Shown here piece by piece: positions 55,259-63,414 of a stretch of 64,000 bases of DNA. The DNA is from Bacteriovoracia bacterium (GTDB lineage: Bacteria > Bdellovibrionota > Bacteriovoracia > Bacteriovoracales > Bacteriovoracaceae). How positions within the stretch are numbered: position 1 is the stretch's first letter; every line of letters starts with the position of its first letter. The position numbers were made by a program, and so were the translations under genes. The stretch covers positions 124,001-188,000 of the forward strand of contig JAUIIL010000003.1 in the NCBI GenBank assembly GCA_030431635.1, read 5' to 3'. The notes under the pieces are model-generated. The model made no database searches, had not been told where the DNA came from, and worked only from the letters and a program-made list of their open reading frames with translations.

Positions 55259-56468
55259 GCTAAATCTTTCCAATGAGCAAATTCACTACCTCTTATCTCC
55301 TGAAGCTATTAGGGAGAGGGCCCAAGCTGTTTATGAGTTAACCAAAAAAGGAGAAGGTTATTTCAAAATAACGGAAGAAAAAATTAACGAATGCGCTGAT
55401 TTTGTTCTCTCTGTTATTTACCGAAATTACCCTTCTTTAGAGATTCCTTTCCATTCTAGATGGGGGCACTTTAATGTTGGGAAAACTGATAGACTAGGAG
55501 AGTTGAATAATCTTCTTGAAAAAATGGATCCACTAGAAAAAGCTCGCACGAAACTTGATCTTGTGATTGTTTCTGTCTTACTCGATGCTGGAGCAGGAAT
55601 GAAATGGAGCTATCAAACTGATGGAGAAACATTTTCTAAATCAGAAGGGCTCGCAGTTGCTTCTTACGATATGTTTAAAAATGGAGCTTTTTCTCTGTCT
55701 CATGGTCTTTGTACTGATGCACTTAAATTACAGCAAATTTCAGAAGCCGATATTGAAAGAGGATTTCAAGTCTCTGGCTCCAATCCTCTCGTCGGAGTGT
55801 CTGGGCGAGTTGAACTTCTTAATAATCTAGGCAGGGTTATAGAGAAAAATAAAAAAGTTTTCCCTCATTCAAGACCTGGTAATATCATTGATTACTTAAT
55901 TGAAAGTAAAGGACGCTCTTTTGAGGTCAAAGACATTTTAAAAGTTGTTCTTGAGAGCTTTGGAGAAATTTGGCCATCTCGTCTTAAGTCTCAGGGAATC
56001 TCACTCGGAGATGTCTGGAAATACTCATTAAAGAACTCTGGTGAAGATTTTGATAATTTAGTTTGTTTTCATAAATTATCACAGTGGCTTACCTACTCAC
56101 TGGTTGATCCCATTAAAGAAGCTGGAGTAGAGGTTACTGGGGCGCAAAAGTTAACTGGATTGGCCGAGTACAGGAACGGAGGGCTTTTTGTTGATAGTGG
56201 AGTTCTTACTTTAAAAGATGAGTCTCTAAGAGATAAGAAACACAAACCTGATAGCTCACTTATTTTAGAATGGAGAGCATTAACAATTGTTCTTTTAGAT
56301 AAAATTGGTGAGATAGTGAGAGAGAAACTTAATAAGACACCAGATGACTTCCCACTGGCCAAGGTTCTTGAGGGAGGAACATGGCACGCTGGTCGAGAAA
56401 TAGCAAAAAAACTACGTGAAGATGGAGGACCTCCATTGCAATTAGATAGTGATGGAACAGTTTTTTAA
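55251..56468 (+). CDS. URC4/DUF1688-family uracil-catabolism protein
   Basis: A 405-residue protein with a SPEAIRERAQAVYEL lead and conserved-looking IPFHSRWGHFNVG, DAGAGMKWSYQTDGE, LPPPS-type GLAVASYDMF and GTWHAGREIA segments near the C-terminus. These match the DUF1688 (URC4/Urg3) family, which is found only in organisms with the URC pathway. Its reaction is not well defined to my knowledge. It overlaps URC1 by eight bases, so expression is coupled. Confidence 0.82.
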   Translation: MSELNLSNEQIHYLLSPEAIRERAQAVYELTKKGEGYFKITEEKINECADFVLSVIYRNYPSLEIPFHSRWGHFNVGKTDRLGELNNLLEKMDPLEKARTKLDLVIVSVLLDAGAGMKWSYQTDGETFSKSEGLAVASYDMFKNGAFSLSHGLCTDALKLQQISEADIERGFQVSGSNPLVGVSGRVELLNNLGRVIEKNKKVFPHSRPGNIIDYLIESKGRSFEVKDILKVVLESFGEIWPSRLKSQGISLGDVWKYSLKNSGEDFDNLVCFHKLSQWLTYSLVDPIKEAGVEVTGAQKLTGLAEYRNGGLFVDSGVLTLKDESLRDKKHKPDSSLILEWRALTIVLLDKIGEIVREKLNKTPDDFPLAKVLEGGTWHAGREIAKKLREDGGPPLQLDSDGTVF

Positions 56469-56479
56469 CAGGAGAAAAA

Positions 56480-57121
56480 ATGAAAGGTAAGTATATTCAA
56501 ATTAATCATCCCGTTCTTCAGCATAAACTGAGTTTTTTAAGAGAGAAAAAAACAGACTCAAGTCATTTTAGAAACTTAGTTCATGAAATAGGTGGTTTAC
56601 TCGCCTATGAAGTTACTAAGGAACTTGAACTTGAAACAATTGAGATTCAAACACCGCTAGTTGAATCAGCTCCTAGTAAGAGGATTAAAAATAAGCCAAT
56701 AGTTGTTTCTATTTTAAGAGCAGGAAATGCGATGATGGAAGGAATTATTCAAATGCTTCCTTTTACTGCCATTGGGCATATTGGAATTTATCGAGATAAG
56801 TTTATCAATAACACTGTTGAATACTATTTTAAATTACCTCAAAACCATAAAAACAAAATGGTTCTATTAACGGATCCGATGCTTGCGACAGGAGATACAA
56901 TGGTTGCGAGTATCGACAGGTTAAAACAATATGGGGTTGGAGACATTAAGGTTATAAGTATCCTTGTTTCAAAAGAAGGGGTTGAAAAAGTTCATCATTT
57001 TCATCCAGATGTTGATATCTACGCGCTTGATATGGAGACGGAGTTAAGTCCTGAAGGTTATCTCCTTCCTGGAATGGGGGATGTTGGGGATAGGCTTTTT
57101 AGGACAAAGGATTTTGAATGA
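56480..57121 (+). CDS. upp: Uracil phosphoribosyltransferase
   Basis: A 213-residue enzyme of usual length with VVSILRAGNAMMEG, the PRPP loop LLTDPMLATGDTM and the uracil-binding C-terminus GYLLPGMGDVGDRLF. It makes UMP from uracil and PRPP. In the URC pathway this is the entry step (URC6). The ATG follows AGGAG. It overlaps udk by four bases. Confidence 0.93.
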   Translation: MKGKYIQINHPVLQHKLSFLREKKTDSSHFRNLVHEIGGLLAYEVTKELELETIEIQTPLVESAPSKRIKNKPIVVSILRAGNAMMEGIIQMLPFTAIGHIGIYRDKFINNTVEYYFKLPQNHKNKMVLLTDPMLATGDTMVASIDRLKQYGVGDIKVISILVSKEGVEKVHHFHPDVDIYALDMETELSPEGYLLPGMGDVGDRLFRTKDFE

Positions 57122-57732
57122 GCTCTTTTGTTGTCTGCATTGCAGGAGGGAGTGGTTCAGGGAAAACAACTTTTGCTAAAAAGCTTCAACAAAAACTTGG
57201 AGAAGAGAACTGTCATATTTTAGGACAAGATAGTTATTATATCGATCAAAGTAGTCGCTTCGACCATGATGGAGGTAGCGTTAATTTTGACCATCCTGAT
57301 GCTATCGAATTTACTTTAATGGCAAAGCACTTAAGAGATTTAAAAAATAATCAAACTATTCAAGTTCCTATTTATGACTTCGCAACTCATTCAAGGAAAG
57401 AGAAAACTCAAGAGATTCAACCCTCAAAGATAGTTTTAGTTGATGGTATTTTGATTCTCTCTCAAGAATGTCTGAGAGATGAATTCGATCTTTCTCTTTT
57501 TATTTCCTGTAGTGAAGAGACGAGGTTTGAGAGAAGATTAAAAAGAGACACTGTAGAGAGAGGAAGAACACCTGAAGGTGTGAGAAAGCAGTTTTTTAAC
57601 CAAGTTAAACCCATGCATGATGAATTTGTCGAACCTTCTATGCAATACGCAGACATTATCGTTGAGCAAAATGAATTTGAACTTATGCTTGAGACGATTT
57701 ATAACAGACTTGCTAATCAAACTAAGCTTTAA
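57118..57732 (+). CDS. udk: Uridine kinase family protein
   Basis: A 204-residue P-loop kinase: CIAGGSGSGKTTFA is the Walker A, then QDSYYID, VNFDHPDA, PIYDFATHSR and RRLKRDTVERGR, which are typical of Udk. It phosphorylates uridine and cytidine with ATP or GTP, converting prey-derived nucleosides to UMP for growth or for this pathway. The start overlaps upp in ATGA. Confidence 0.9.
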   Translation: MSSFVVCIAGGSGSGKTTFAKKLQQKLGEENCHILGQDSYYIDQSSRFDHDGGSVNFDHPDAIEFTLMAKHLRDLKNNQTIQVPIYDFATHSRKEKTQEIQPSKIVLVDGILILSQECLRDEFDLSLFISCSEETRFERRLKRDTVERGRTPEGVRKQFFNQVKPMHDEFVEPSMQYADIIVEQNEFELMLETIYNRLANQTKL

Positions 57733-57740
57733 TCAATATT

Positions 57741-58901
57741 ATGCTCTATCTTGCTATCTGTTTTATTTTTTTGATTATTCTTACAAATAAAAAAATAGTT
57801 AATTTTAGGCCCTGGAGAGCAACGGTAACTCCATTGGCCTCTATTATCGGGAGTGGCTTTCTCATTGCGGCTCCTGTTCTTAACTCACTTGGAGCAGATA
57901 AGGCTTATTTAATGATGCTTGCTTTATGTGCTGTTTCTTATGCCATTGGAACAGTTATTCGTTGGAATATTCATAATGTTGAAGAGCAATATGCTCGTTA
58001 CCGTTCAGAAAAGTTAAGTGATATTTTTTTGGCTTTTGCTTATATTTTCTCTATTACTTATTATCTTTATTTGTTAAGTTCTTTCTTGTTAAAAGTAACT
58101 TCTTTACAAAATCTTTTTTTAGAAAAAGGATTATGCTCTCTAATTCTTTGCTCAATAGCCTATTATGGTCATCAACATGGATTTAAGTCATTAGAGAAAA
58201 TTGAAATTACCTCGGTGAATTTAAAACTTTCAATCATTTTTACTTTTCTTTTGGCCTTAGGGTACTTCAATCTATCTCACGATACTCCTGAACCCTCCAG
58301 TGTTGTCATTGATAAAAAAGCCATTCAAATTCTCTTGGGGCTTGTGATTATGGTTCAAGGGTTTGAGACAAGCCGCTATCTTGGAACAACATACAAGAAA
58401 GAAACAAGAATCAAGAGTATGAGAACTGCTCAGATCATGAGTAGTGCTATTTACCTCTTATTTATATTACTTTTTAGTGCTGTTTTTGACATGCATCCTT
58501 TAAGTGGAGTTGTAAAAGAGACATCAGTGATTGATAGTGCCAAGTACGTATTTTCGACAGCTCCTTTGATGCTTTTACTGGCTGCTCTCGCGAGTCAATT
58601 AAGTGCCGCCCTCGCAGATATGAGCGGTTGTGGAGGACTTGTTAGTGAGTTCACTAGAGGGAAAATTTCTGAAAAAAATTCATATCTAGTCATTGCAGCT
58701 TTTTCGCTTATTCTCATATGGTCTTTTAATATTTTTGAAGTTATCTCTTTGGCCTCAAAAGGCTTTGCCATCTATTATTTTTTTCAATGCTTAAGCTCCA
58801 TGAAGTTTTATAAGAAGAGGTCTAAGGTAAGGTTTTTATTCTCTTTTTTAGTCAGCCTTGTTTGCCTTGGAGTGGTCATTTTTGGAATTGCTTTTGAGTA
58901 A
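57741..58901 (+). CDS. Polytopic permease, candidate nucleobase/nucleoside transporter
   Basis: A 386-residue protein with ten or eleven membrane segments. An early helix break IIGSGFLIAAPVL recalls the unwound GSG motif of LeuT-fold (APC/SSS-type) transporters, and LALAD-like LSAALADMSGCGG may be part of the substrate path. I do not recognise a named family. Its place as the last gene of the URC operon, nine bases after udk, suggests it imports uracil, uridine or a pathway intermediate. This is inference. Confidence 0.65.
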   Translation: MLYLAICFIFLIILTNKKIVNFRPWRATVTPLASIIGSGFLIAAPVLNSLGADKAYLMMLALCAVSYAIGTVIRWNIHNVEEQYARYRSEKLSDIFLAFAYIFSITYYLYLLSSFLLKVTSLQNLFLEKGLCSLILCSIAYYGHQHGFKSLEKIEITSVNLKLSIIFTFLLALGYFNLSHDTPEPSSVVIDKKAIQILLGLVIMVQGFETSRYLGTTYKKETRIKSMRTAQIMSSAIYLLFILLFSAVFDMHPLSGVVKETSVIDSAKYVFSTAPLMLLLAALASQLSAALADMSGCGGLVSEFTRGKISEKNSYLVIAAFSLILIWSFNIFEVISLASKGFAIYYFFQCLSSMKFYKKRSKVRFLFSFLVSLVCLGVVIFGIAFE

Positions 58902-58935
58902 ATTTTTTCTTCTATAAAATTTACCTATTTTTTGT
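58898..58935 (+). terminator. Weak terminator after the uracil-catabolic operon
   Basis: GTAAATTTT (58898-58906) pairs with AAAATTTAC (58916-58924) and is followed by a T-rich run. The stem is very A+T-rich, so stability is low. It overlaps the permease stop codon. Confidence 0.35.
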
Positions 58936-58978
58936 TTAAATGACGCGCTTTGTTTTCAAATTATGTTATTGAGTTTTC

Positions 58979-59752
58979 ATGAGTGACTTAAGATTTGTGG
59001 TCGTTGTTTTATTGCTTGCTGTTTCTGTTTTTGCTGGGCCAAAAGAGGCGTTAGAGAGGCTTGAATCTCTTTATCAAAAAGGACTCTATAGCGAGCTTTA
59101 TAAAGAGACTATTGTAGAATTGGATAAAGCTTCTCAAAACTCTTACTCTATCTTGAAATTTAAAGACATCATAAAAAAAATAGAAGAACCAACTGTTGAA
59201 ATGTTTGATTTCTTTTTTGTTTTGATGAAGAGAAATGACTTTTACCATTCTACAGGTGCAGATTTAATGACTGAAATGCTTGTAAGATTGGTTCAAAAAG
59301 GTGAGATGGACCTTTTTTATGAAACAATTTTTCAAAGCTCTGATTCAGTGGCCCTTAAAGCTTCGCTTGAGAGTATAAAGTATGTTGAGATTACTCAAGA
59401 GAGATTTATCGATTTAATTCTTAAAACAAGCCAAATTATTTATAAAGAGGCAAGAGAATATAAGGACGCGATGTTTTTTCTCTCTTTGGCCCTTAATGCT
59501 GCAACTAAAAAATATCTCATTGATCTTAGAGCTCTCACGAACAAAGATTTGTTCTACTCTGTATCAAGGAGAATTTTATTTCAAACAAAAGTGAAATTCT
59601 TTTATTCTAGCATCCATCGAGAAACAATTTTGAGACTTGAAGAGGAAGGTTCAGAAGAGTCGCTAAGTCTTGTTAATGAATATTATTCTTGGAGAGAAAG
59701 AGGAGATAGCGCCTCTTCTTCAAATTCATTTTGCCCTCGTTTCTTCAAATGA
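58979..59752 (+). CDS. Exported helical protein, unknown
   Basis: A 257-residue protein with a signal peptide (DLRFVVVVLLLAVSVFAG) and a mostly helical mature part with repeated Leu/Glu/Lys patterns (ALERLESLYQKGLYSELYKE), which could be TPR-like. One Cys occurs near the C-terminus. No family recognised. It heads a possible three-gene operon with the methyltransferase-like and PhyH-like genes, 15 bases apart. Confidence 0.65.
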   Translation: MSDLRFVVVVLLLAVSVFAGPKEALERLESLYQKGLYSELYKETIVELDKASQNSYSILKFKDIIKKIEEPTVEMFDFFFVLMKRNDFYHSTGADLMTEMLVRLVQKGEMDLFYETIFQSSDSVALKASLESIKYVEITQERFIDLILKTSQIIYKEAREYKDAMFFLSLALNAATKKYLIDLRALTNKDLFYSVSRRILFQTKVKFFYSSIHRETILRLEEEGSEESLSLVNEYYSWRERGDSASSSNSFCPRFFK

Positions 59753-59766
59753 AAAGTTAATTAACG

Positions 59767-60231
59767 ATGCTTAAATTTCTTGAATTAAAAATTCCACCTT
59801 TAATACAAGTTTCTTTCTTTTCCTTTGCTATTTTTTCAACGTCTAAGTTTTTCCCTATCTATTCAGGCAATAAACTTGAAAGAGTATTCTTTAGTTTTTT
59901 TTGTGGTGGTTCGGGAGCAGTTATTGTTCTTTTGGGGGTAATGAAATTTCACAAATCCTCAACAACTATTGACCCTCGCTATCCTGGAAAATCAGCGTCG
60001 CTTGTATGTGAAGGAATTTATCGTTATACGAGAAACCCAATGTATTTAGGTATGTTGGTTATACTTATTTCGTTTTGTCTGTATTTAGGAAGTTATTACT
60101 CTCTTATCTACTGCTTTTTTTTCTTTTGGTTTATGTCGAGGTTTCAAATAATTCCTGAAGAAAGGAAACTAGAAGATATATTTGGTAGAGAATATATCTC
60201 ATATAAAGAAAAAGTCAGACGGTGGATATAA
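59767..60231 (+). CDS. Isoprenylcysteine carboxyl methyltransferase-like membrane protein
   Basis: A 154-residue protein with four membrane segments and the diagnostic C-terminal core GIYRYTRNPMYLGML, followed by EERKLEDIFGREYISYKEKVRRW. This is the ICMT/PEMT-type SAM-binding core. Bacterial members methylate lipids or unknown substrates. It is followed seven bases later by the dioxygenase gene. Confidence 0.85.
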   Translation: MLKFLELKIPPLIQVSFFSFAIFSTSKFFPIYSGNKLERVFFSFFCGGSGAVIVLLGVMKFHKSSTTIDPRYPGKSASLVCEGIYRYTRNPMYLGMLVILISFCLYLGSYYSLIYCFFFFWFMSRFQIIPEERKLEDIFGREYISYKEKVRRWI

Positions 60232-60238
60232 AGAATCA

Positions 60239-60979
60239 ATGGAAAACGGATATTATAAAATCCCTAAATTTCTCAATGAATTTCAACTCAAAGAGTTAGA
60301 GGAGATTCTTCTTCGTGTTCATAAAAAATGGCTTATTAACAACAATAAGTTGTACGAAAGAGAAGGACTTATCAATAGCGCTTATATCACTCATCCGAAA
60401 TTTATGAGTTTCAATGATAGAGTTATCTTATTTAACTTGATAGGTTCTTTTCGAATAAAGAATGAACTTAATAAAATTTTTAATGAGAGAAAAAGATTTT
60501 TTTTAAATACTCAACTTTTTTTCGATCCTTTTGAAAAATCAAAGAAAAACTATTGGCATAGAGATATTCAATATACAAACCTTTCTCTTTCTGAACAACA
60601 AAAAGAAATCGAGAAGCAACAAGTTTCAGTTGTTCACTTTCGTTTTGCTTTAAGAGATGAGAAAGGACTTGAATTAATTCCCGGCTCTCATCAGAGATGG
60701 GATACAGAGGACGAATTTAATGTCCGCTACTCTTTAAATGGTCATAATAATTATCAAAATCTCCCAAACAGTCATTGTATTGCTCTTGAAAGGGGTGATT
60801 TATTGATTTTTTCGGCCAATATTATTCATCGAGGTTTATATGGTGAGGATCGCTTGTCCTTAGATATTCTTTATTGTGAAGAGAGTGAAGAAATTTTTAA
60901 GTACAGCGATAAAGAGTGTCATCCGTCAGCAGAAGAACGTCTTAGTATTCAAGACCCTCGTATTTTCTTTTCATTCTAA
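60239..60979 (+). CDS. PhyH-family Fe(II)/2-oxoglutarate-dependent dioxygenase
   Basis: A 246-residue protein from the ATG at 60239; the longer frame overlaps the methyltransferase gene. The iron facial triad is visible: His-x-Asp in YWHRDIQY and the distal His in NIIHRGLYG, followed by an Arg for 2-oxoglutarate. GLELIPGSHQRWD is the usual central block. PhyH enzymes hydroxylate lipids and natural products; substrate unknown. Coupling with the methyltransferase suggests a lipid modification pathway. Confidence 0.82.
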   Translation: MENGYYKIPKFLNEFQLKELEEILLRVHKKWLINNNKLYEREGLINSAYITHPKFMSFNDRVILFNLIGSFRIKNELNKIFNERKRFFLNTQLFFDPFEKSKKNYWHRDIQYTNLSLSEQQKEIEKQQVSVVHFRFALRDEKGLELIPGSHQRWDTEDEFNVRYSLNGHNNYQNLPNSHCIALERGDLLIFSANIIHRGLYGEDRLSLDILYCEESEEIFKYSDKECHPSAEERLSIQDPRIFFSF

Positions 60980-61653
60980 AGGCAGAAAAATATCAGTGAT
61001 AAGCTCCGCTTCTGAAACTTCTGGAAAAAAGTTGTGGTATTGGAGAAACAAAGGAAAATCTCTTGTTTTTTCATTATTTGTTGATAACCACTCTCTATAA
61101 AGAAAATAAACTTTATCTTCCATGATATCATGAGGCCCTTTATGTTGTATTTTAGCACATCTCATGGCGGGAATTGTTTTTTGGATAATTCCTTGAGAGT
61201 TCTCTTTGATAACTTGTTTGACCTCTCCACAAATATCAAATCGAAACTCTTCAGGCAATAAACAATAGAATAGCTTCATTTAATAACTGAGGAGAACCTT
61301 GGTACTCTAAAACAGCAATTAAAGTTTTGGGAAATGTATATTGGGAAGGTGTTAGACCGAAAATTTTTTTAAAAGCCCTTGTGAAAGATTCATGAGTTTC
61401 ATATTGAGCAGTAAAGACAATATCTGTTATTTTGAGTTCTTTATTAAAAACCAACTGGTAAGATGCTCTATTAAAGCGTTCCATTGTTATATAAAAAAAA
61501 TACTTATCCCAACATGAGCAGAGAAAATTGATGAAAATGAAATTGTGAAATTCCTCCGACTCGACTGAGTTTTTCAAGAGATAGATCATTCTTTAAATTA
61601 TTCATAATATAGTTACAGACTAAGGTGATGCTATTGATATAAGGATTATTCAT
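60971..61653 (-). pseudogene. Broken AraC-GyrI transcriptional regulator
   Basis: Minus-strand remnants of one gene in several frames. From the ATG at 61651-61653 the frame reads NNPYINSITLVCNYIMNNL and continues to HFHQ, an AraC first half-domain, then breaks. SAHVGISIFF continues in a second frame. After a run of eight T, a third frame gives ERFNRASYQLVFNKE and LTPSQY, the second helix-turn-helix. It then reads AVLEYQGSPQLLNEAILLFIA and stops. The ligand-binding GyrI part resumes in a shifted frame with PEEFRFDICGEV, about 25 residues of the expected linker being missing. Intact relatives are single proteins of about 280 residues. Confidence 0.85.
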
Positions 61654-61712
61654 TTTTAGATTATAGGAGAGCTTGAATGGAATCTTGATAAATGTTGCTA
61701 TAATAACGAAAT

Positions 61713-61740
61713 AATGGAGGGAAATACTCCTCCCTCCATT
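61713..61740 (-). terminator. Hairpin after the small exported-protein gene
   Basis: A 10-bp perfect stem AATGGAGGGA/TCCCTCCATT with an eight-base loop, just past the minus-strand gene at 61753. The following T run on the minus strand is interrupted (ATTATTTCG), so termination strength is uncertain. The rest of the 61654-61752 gap shows nothing else. Confidence 0.55.
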
Positions 61741-61752
61741 AAAAGCAGAGAA

Positions 61753-62103
61753 TTAAAAATTTTTAATTTCTAATGTAAGCCCATAGTTACGTTCTCCATC
61801 GGCAGATGTACTATAAAAGCACATTGTCGAACTACTTTCGATAGGATCTGCTGTTTCTCTCGCTACTCTAACTAAGTGAGAAATATTATAAGCGCCTTCA
61901 CTTAAGTCCCCATCAATTGCTGTTCTTATTTTGTTAGGGCATCCATCTTGTTGACCAGACTCAGCGATGGCCTGAACCTCTTGGGCAGATAGAATTTTAA
62001 AATGGCCTCTTGAATCATTGTAATTTACTTTGTATTCGTAGCTCGTACCAGCAAACGAAGAGAAAGTTCCTAGGGCCAGTAGTCCAATAAATAATTTTTT
62101 CAT
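61753..62103 (-). CDS. Small exported protein, unknown
   Basis: A 116-residue protein with a signal peptide KKLFIGLLALGTFSSFAG almost identical in pattern to that of the gene at 40614-40859. The mature domain of about 97 residues has two Cys (DGCPNK and TMCFYS) and a tyrosine-rich start. AAAAGGAG precedes the ATG. Function unknown; possibly one of a set of secreted factors. Confidence 0.7.
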   Translation of the reverse strand: MKKLFIGLLALGTFSSFAGTSYEYKVNYNDSRGHFKILSAQEVQAIAESGQQDGCPNKIRTAIDGDLSEGAYNISHLVRVARETADPIESSSTMCFYSTSADGERNYGLTLEIKNF

Positions 62104-62476
62104 TTTTAACTCCTTTTTTATTCTCTCAAAAGATATTTTTTGAGATATTGTTTAATGAATTGTTTGTATGTTATTGTACTTTTTGAACCTCATGGAAAAT
62201 TTTGAAATTATTACATTTGTAATTGTCTAGGTTTTGAGCAATTAACGGCTTAATTTAGTTATTAAAAAACTCTCTCAAATTCTTAATTTTGAGTTTAAAA
62301 GAGTAAGAAAGACTTAAAGAGTGAAAAACATTAACTATAAAGCAATTTTGGGTCTTGCTCTAAGACATGGAATTTAAAAATAGAAAATAGTCTTGCATCA
62401 AGACACAAAGAAGATCTATATTTTGAAATAGAAAAATGGCCTATTAATTTAAAAAGCTCAATAACAAAGGAAAAAA
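62104..62476. other. 373-base A+T-rich gap between divergent genes
   Basis: No coding frame of note. It contains an inverted repeat TCTCAAAA/TTTTTGAGA near 62123-62143 and a palindrome CTCAAATT-CTT-AATTTTGAG near 62274-62294. Both share the half-site CTCAAA and might be operator sites for one of the two divergent genes. No clear promoter was found. Confidence 0.4.
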
Positions 62477-63112
62477 ATGCACCAGTTTAGTGTGATAACA
62501 GACGCTCCTCTTATGACAAAAGGATTTGTGAAAGAATTGAGATTAAGATGGTTTTTTGAAGAAATAGGAGAACCGTATCAAGAAATGAGATATAAGCATT
62601 CAGAGCTTAAAAAGGCTCCATACTTAGAATTGCAACCTTTTGGGCAAGTACCTGCTTATAAAAATGGAGAATGTGAAATGTTTGAAACAGGAGCGATCCT
62701 TCTTTTTTTAGCCGATGAAAAAGGAAGGCTTTTCCCTCAGGAAGGAGTAAAGAGAGCAAAGGCCCTCTCTTATCTATTCGCTCTACTAAATACTTTAGAA
62801 CCATTTATTATTATGCGTAGTTGGTTAAAGTTCTCCTTTGACCAAGAAAATAAACTTATTCAAGAAGTTCTTAATAAGGGACTTAATACAATTAGTGAAA
62901 AACTAACTGGTTTAGAGAGAGTAATAAAGAATAAAGAATTTATGCTGGAAGAATTCTCAATTATTGATATTTTATTTACTACAATATTAAGAAATATCAC
63001 TTCGACGAATATATTTGAGAAGCATCCAAGTCTATTGAAATATCTAAGTAATATGGAAAAAAGACCTTCATTTATAAAGGCCCAGAATGACCATTTTAAG
63101 CTTTATGAATGA
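62477..63112 (+). CDS. Glutathione S-transferase family protein
   Basis: A 211-residue protein. The N-terminal thioredoxin-like domain (about 1-80) shows the GST layout with FGQVPAYKNGE, the conserved cis-proline, and MFETGAILLFLAD, the glutathione-binding Glu-Thr pair. A helical C-terminal domain (about 90-205) follows with EFSIIDILFTTIL. It probably conjugates or reduces electrophiles. AAAGGAA lies before the ATG. The last intact gene before the disturbed right end. Confidence 0.85.
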   Translation: MHQFSVITDAPLMTKGFVKELRLRWFFEEIGEPYQEMRYKHSELKKAPYLELQPFGQVPAYKNGECEMFETGAILLFLADEKGRLFPQEGVKRAKALSYLFALLNTLEPFIIMRSWLKFSFDQENKLIQEVLNKGLNTISEKLTGLERVIKNKEFMLEEFSIIDILFTTILRNITSTNIFEKHPSLLKYLSNMEKRPSFIKAQNDHFKLYE

Positions 63113-63120
63113 TATCATTT

Positions 63121-63414
63121 TTAGTATTTGATAAGATCCCAAATGTCTTCAGAATGATGAGCACTTTCATAGTTAAATGTAAGGTTTTCTTTCGAATAAT
63201 TAAAGCTGGAAAAGTTTTCATTCATATATCTTGATGATAACTCAACTTCACTAGTGTCTTTTCCATATTTCTCTTTAATCCAATCAAAAACTTTGTTGGT
63301 ATCACCAATTGAGAAATCAACATATGTTTCATCTTTTTTTGCCCACTTTCTTCTAAAGTAGTGTAAACATCTACTCGTGCTAAAGTTTAATAAGCTAAAT
63401 ATAGGAAAACAATA
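63121..63414 (-). pseudogene. 3' remnant of an unknown gene
   Basis: The minus strand is open from 63414 to a TAA at 63121-63123 and reads as a plausible protein end (YFRRKWAKKDETYVDFS onward, ending DIWDLIKY), but it has no start codon at the expected place. The first ATG lies about two thirds of the way in. The coding character fades upstream of about 63365, where repeats begin. It looks like the tail of a gene whose front was removed. Family unknown. Confidence 0.45.
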
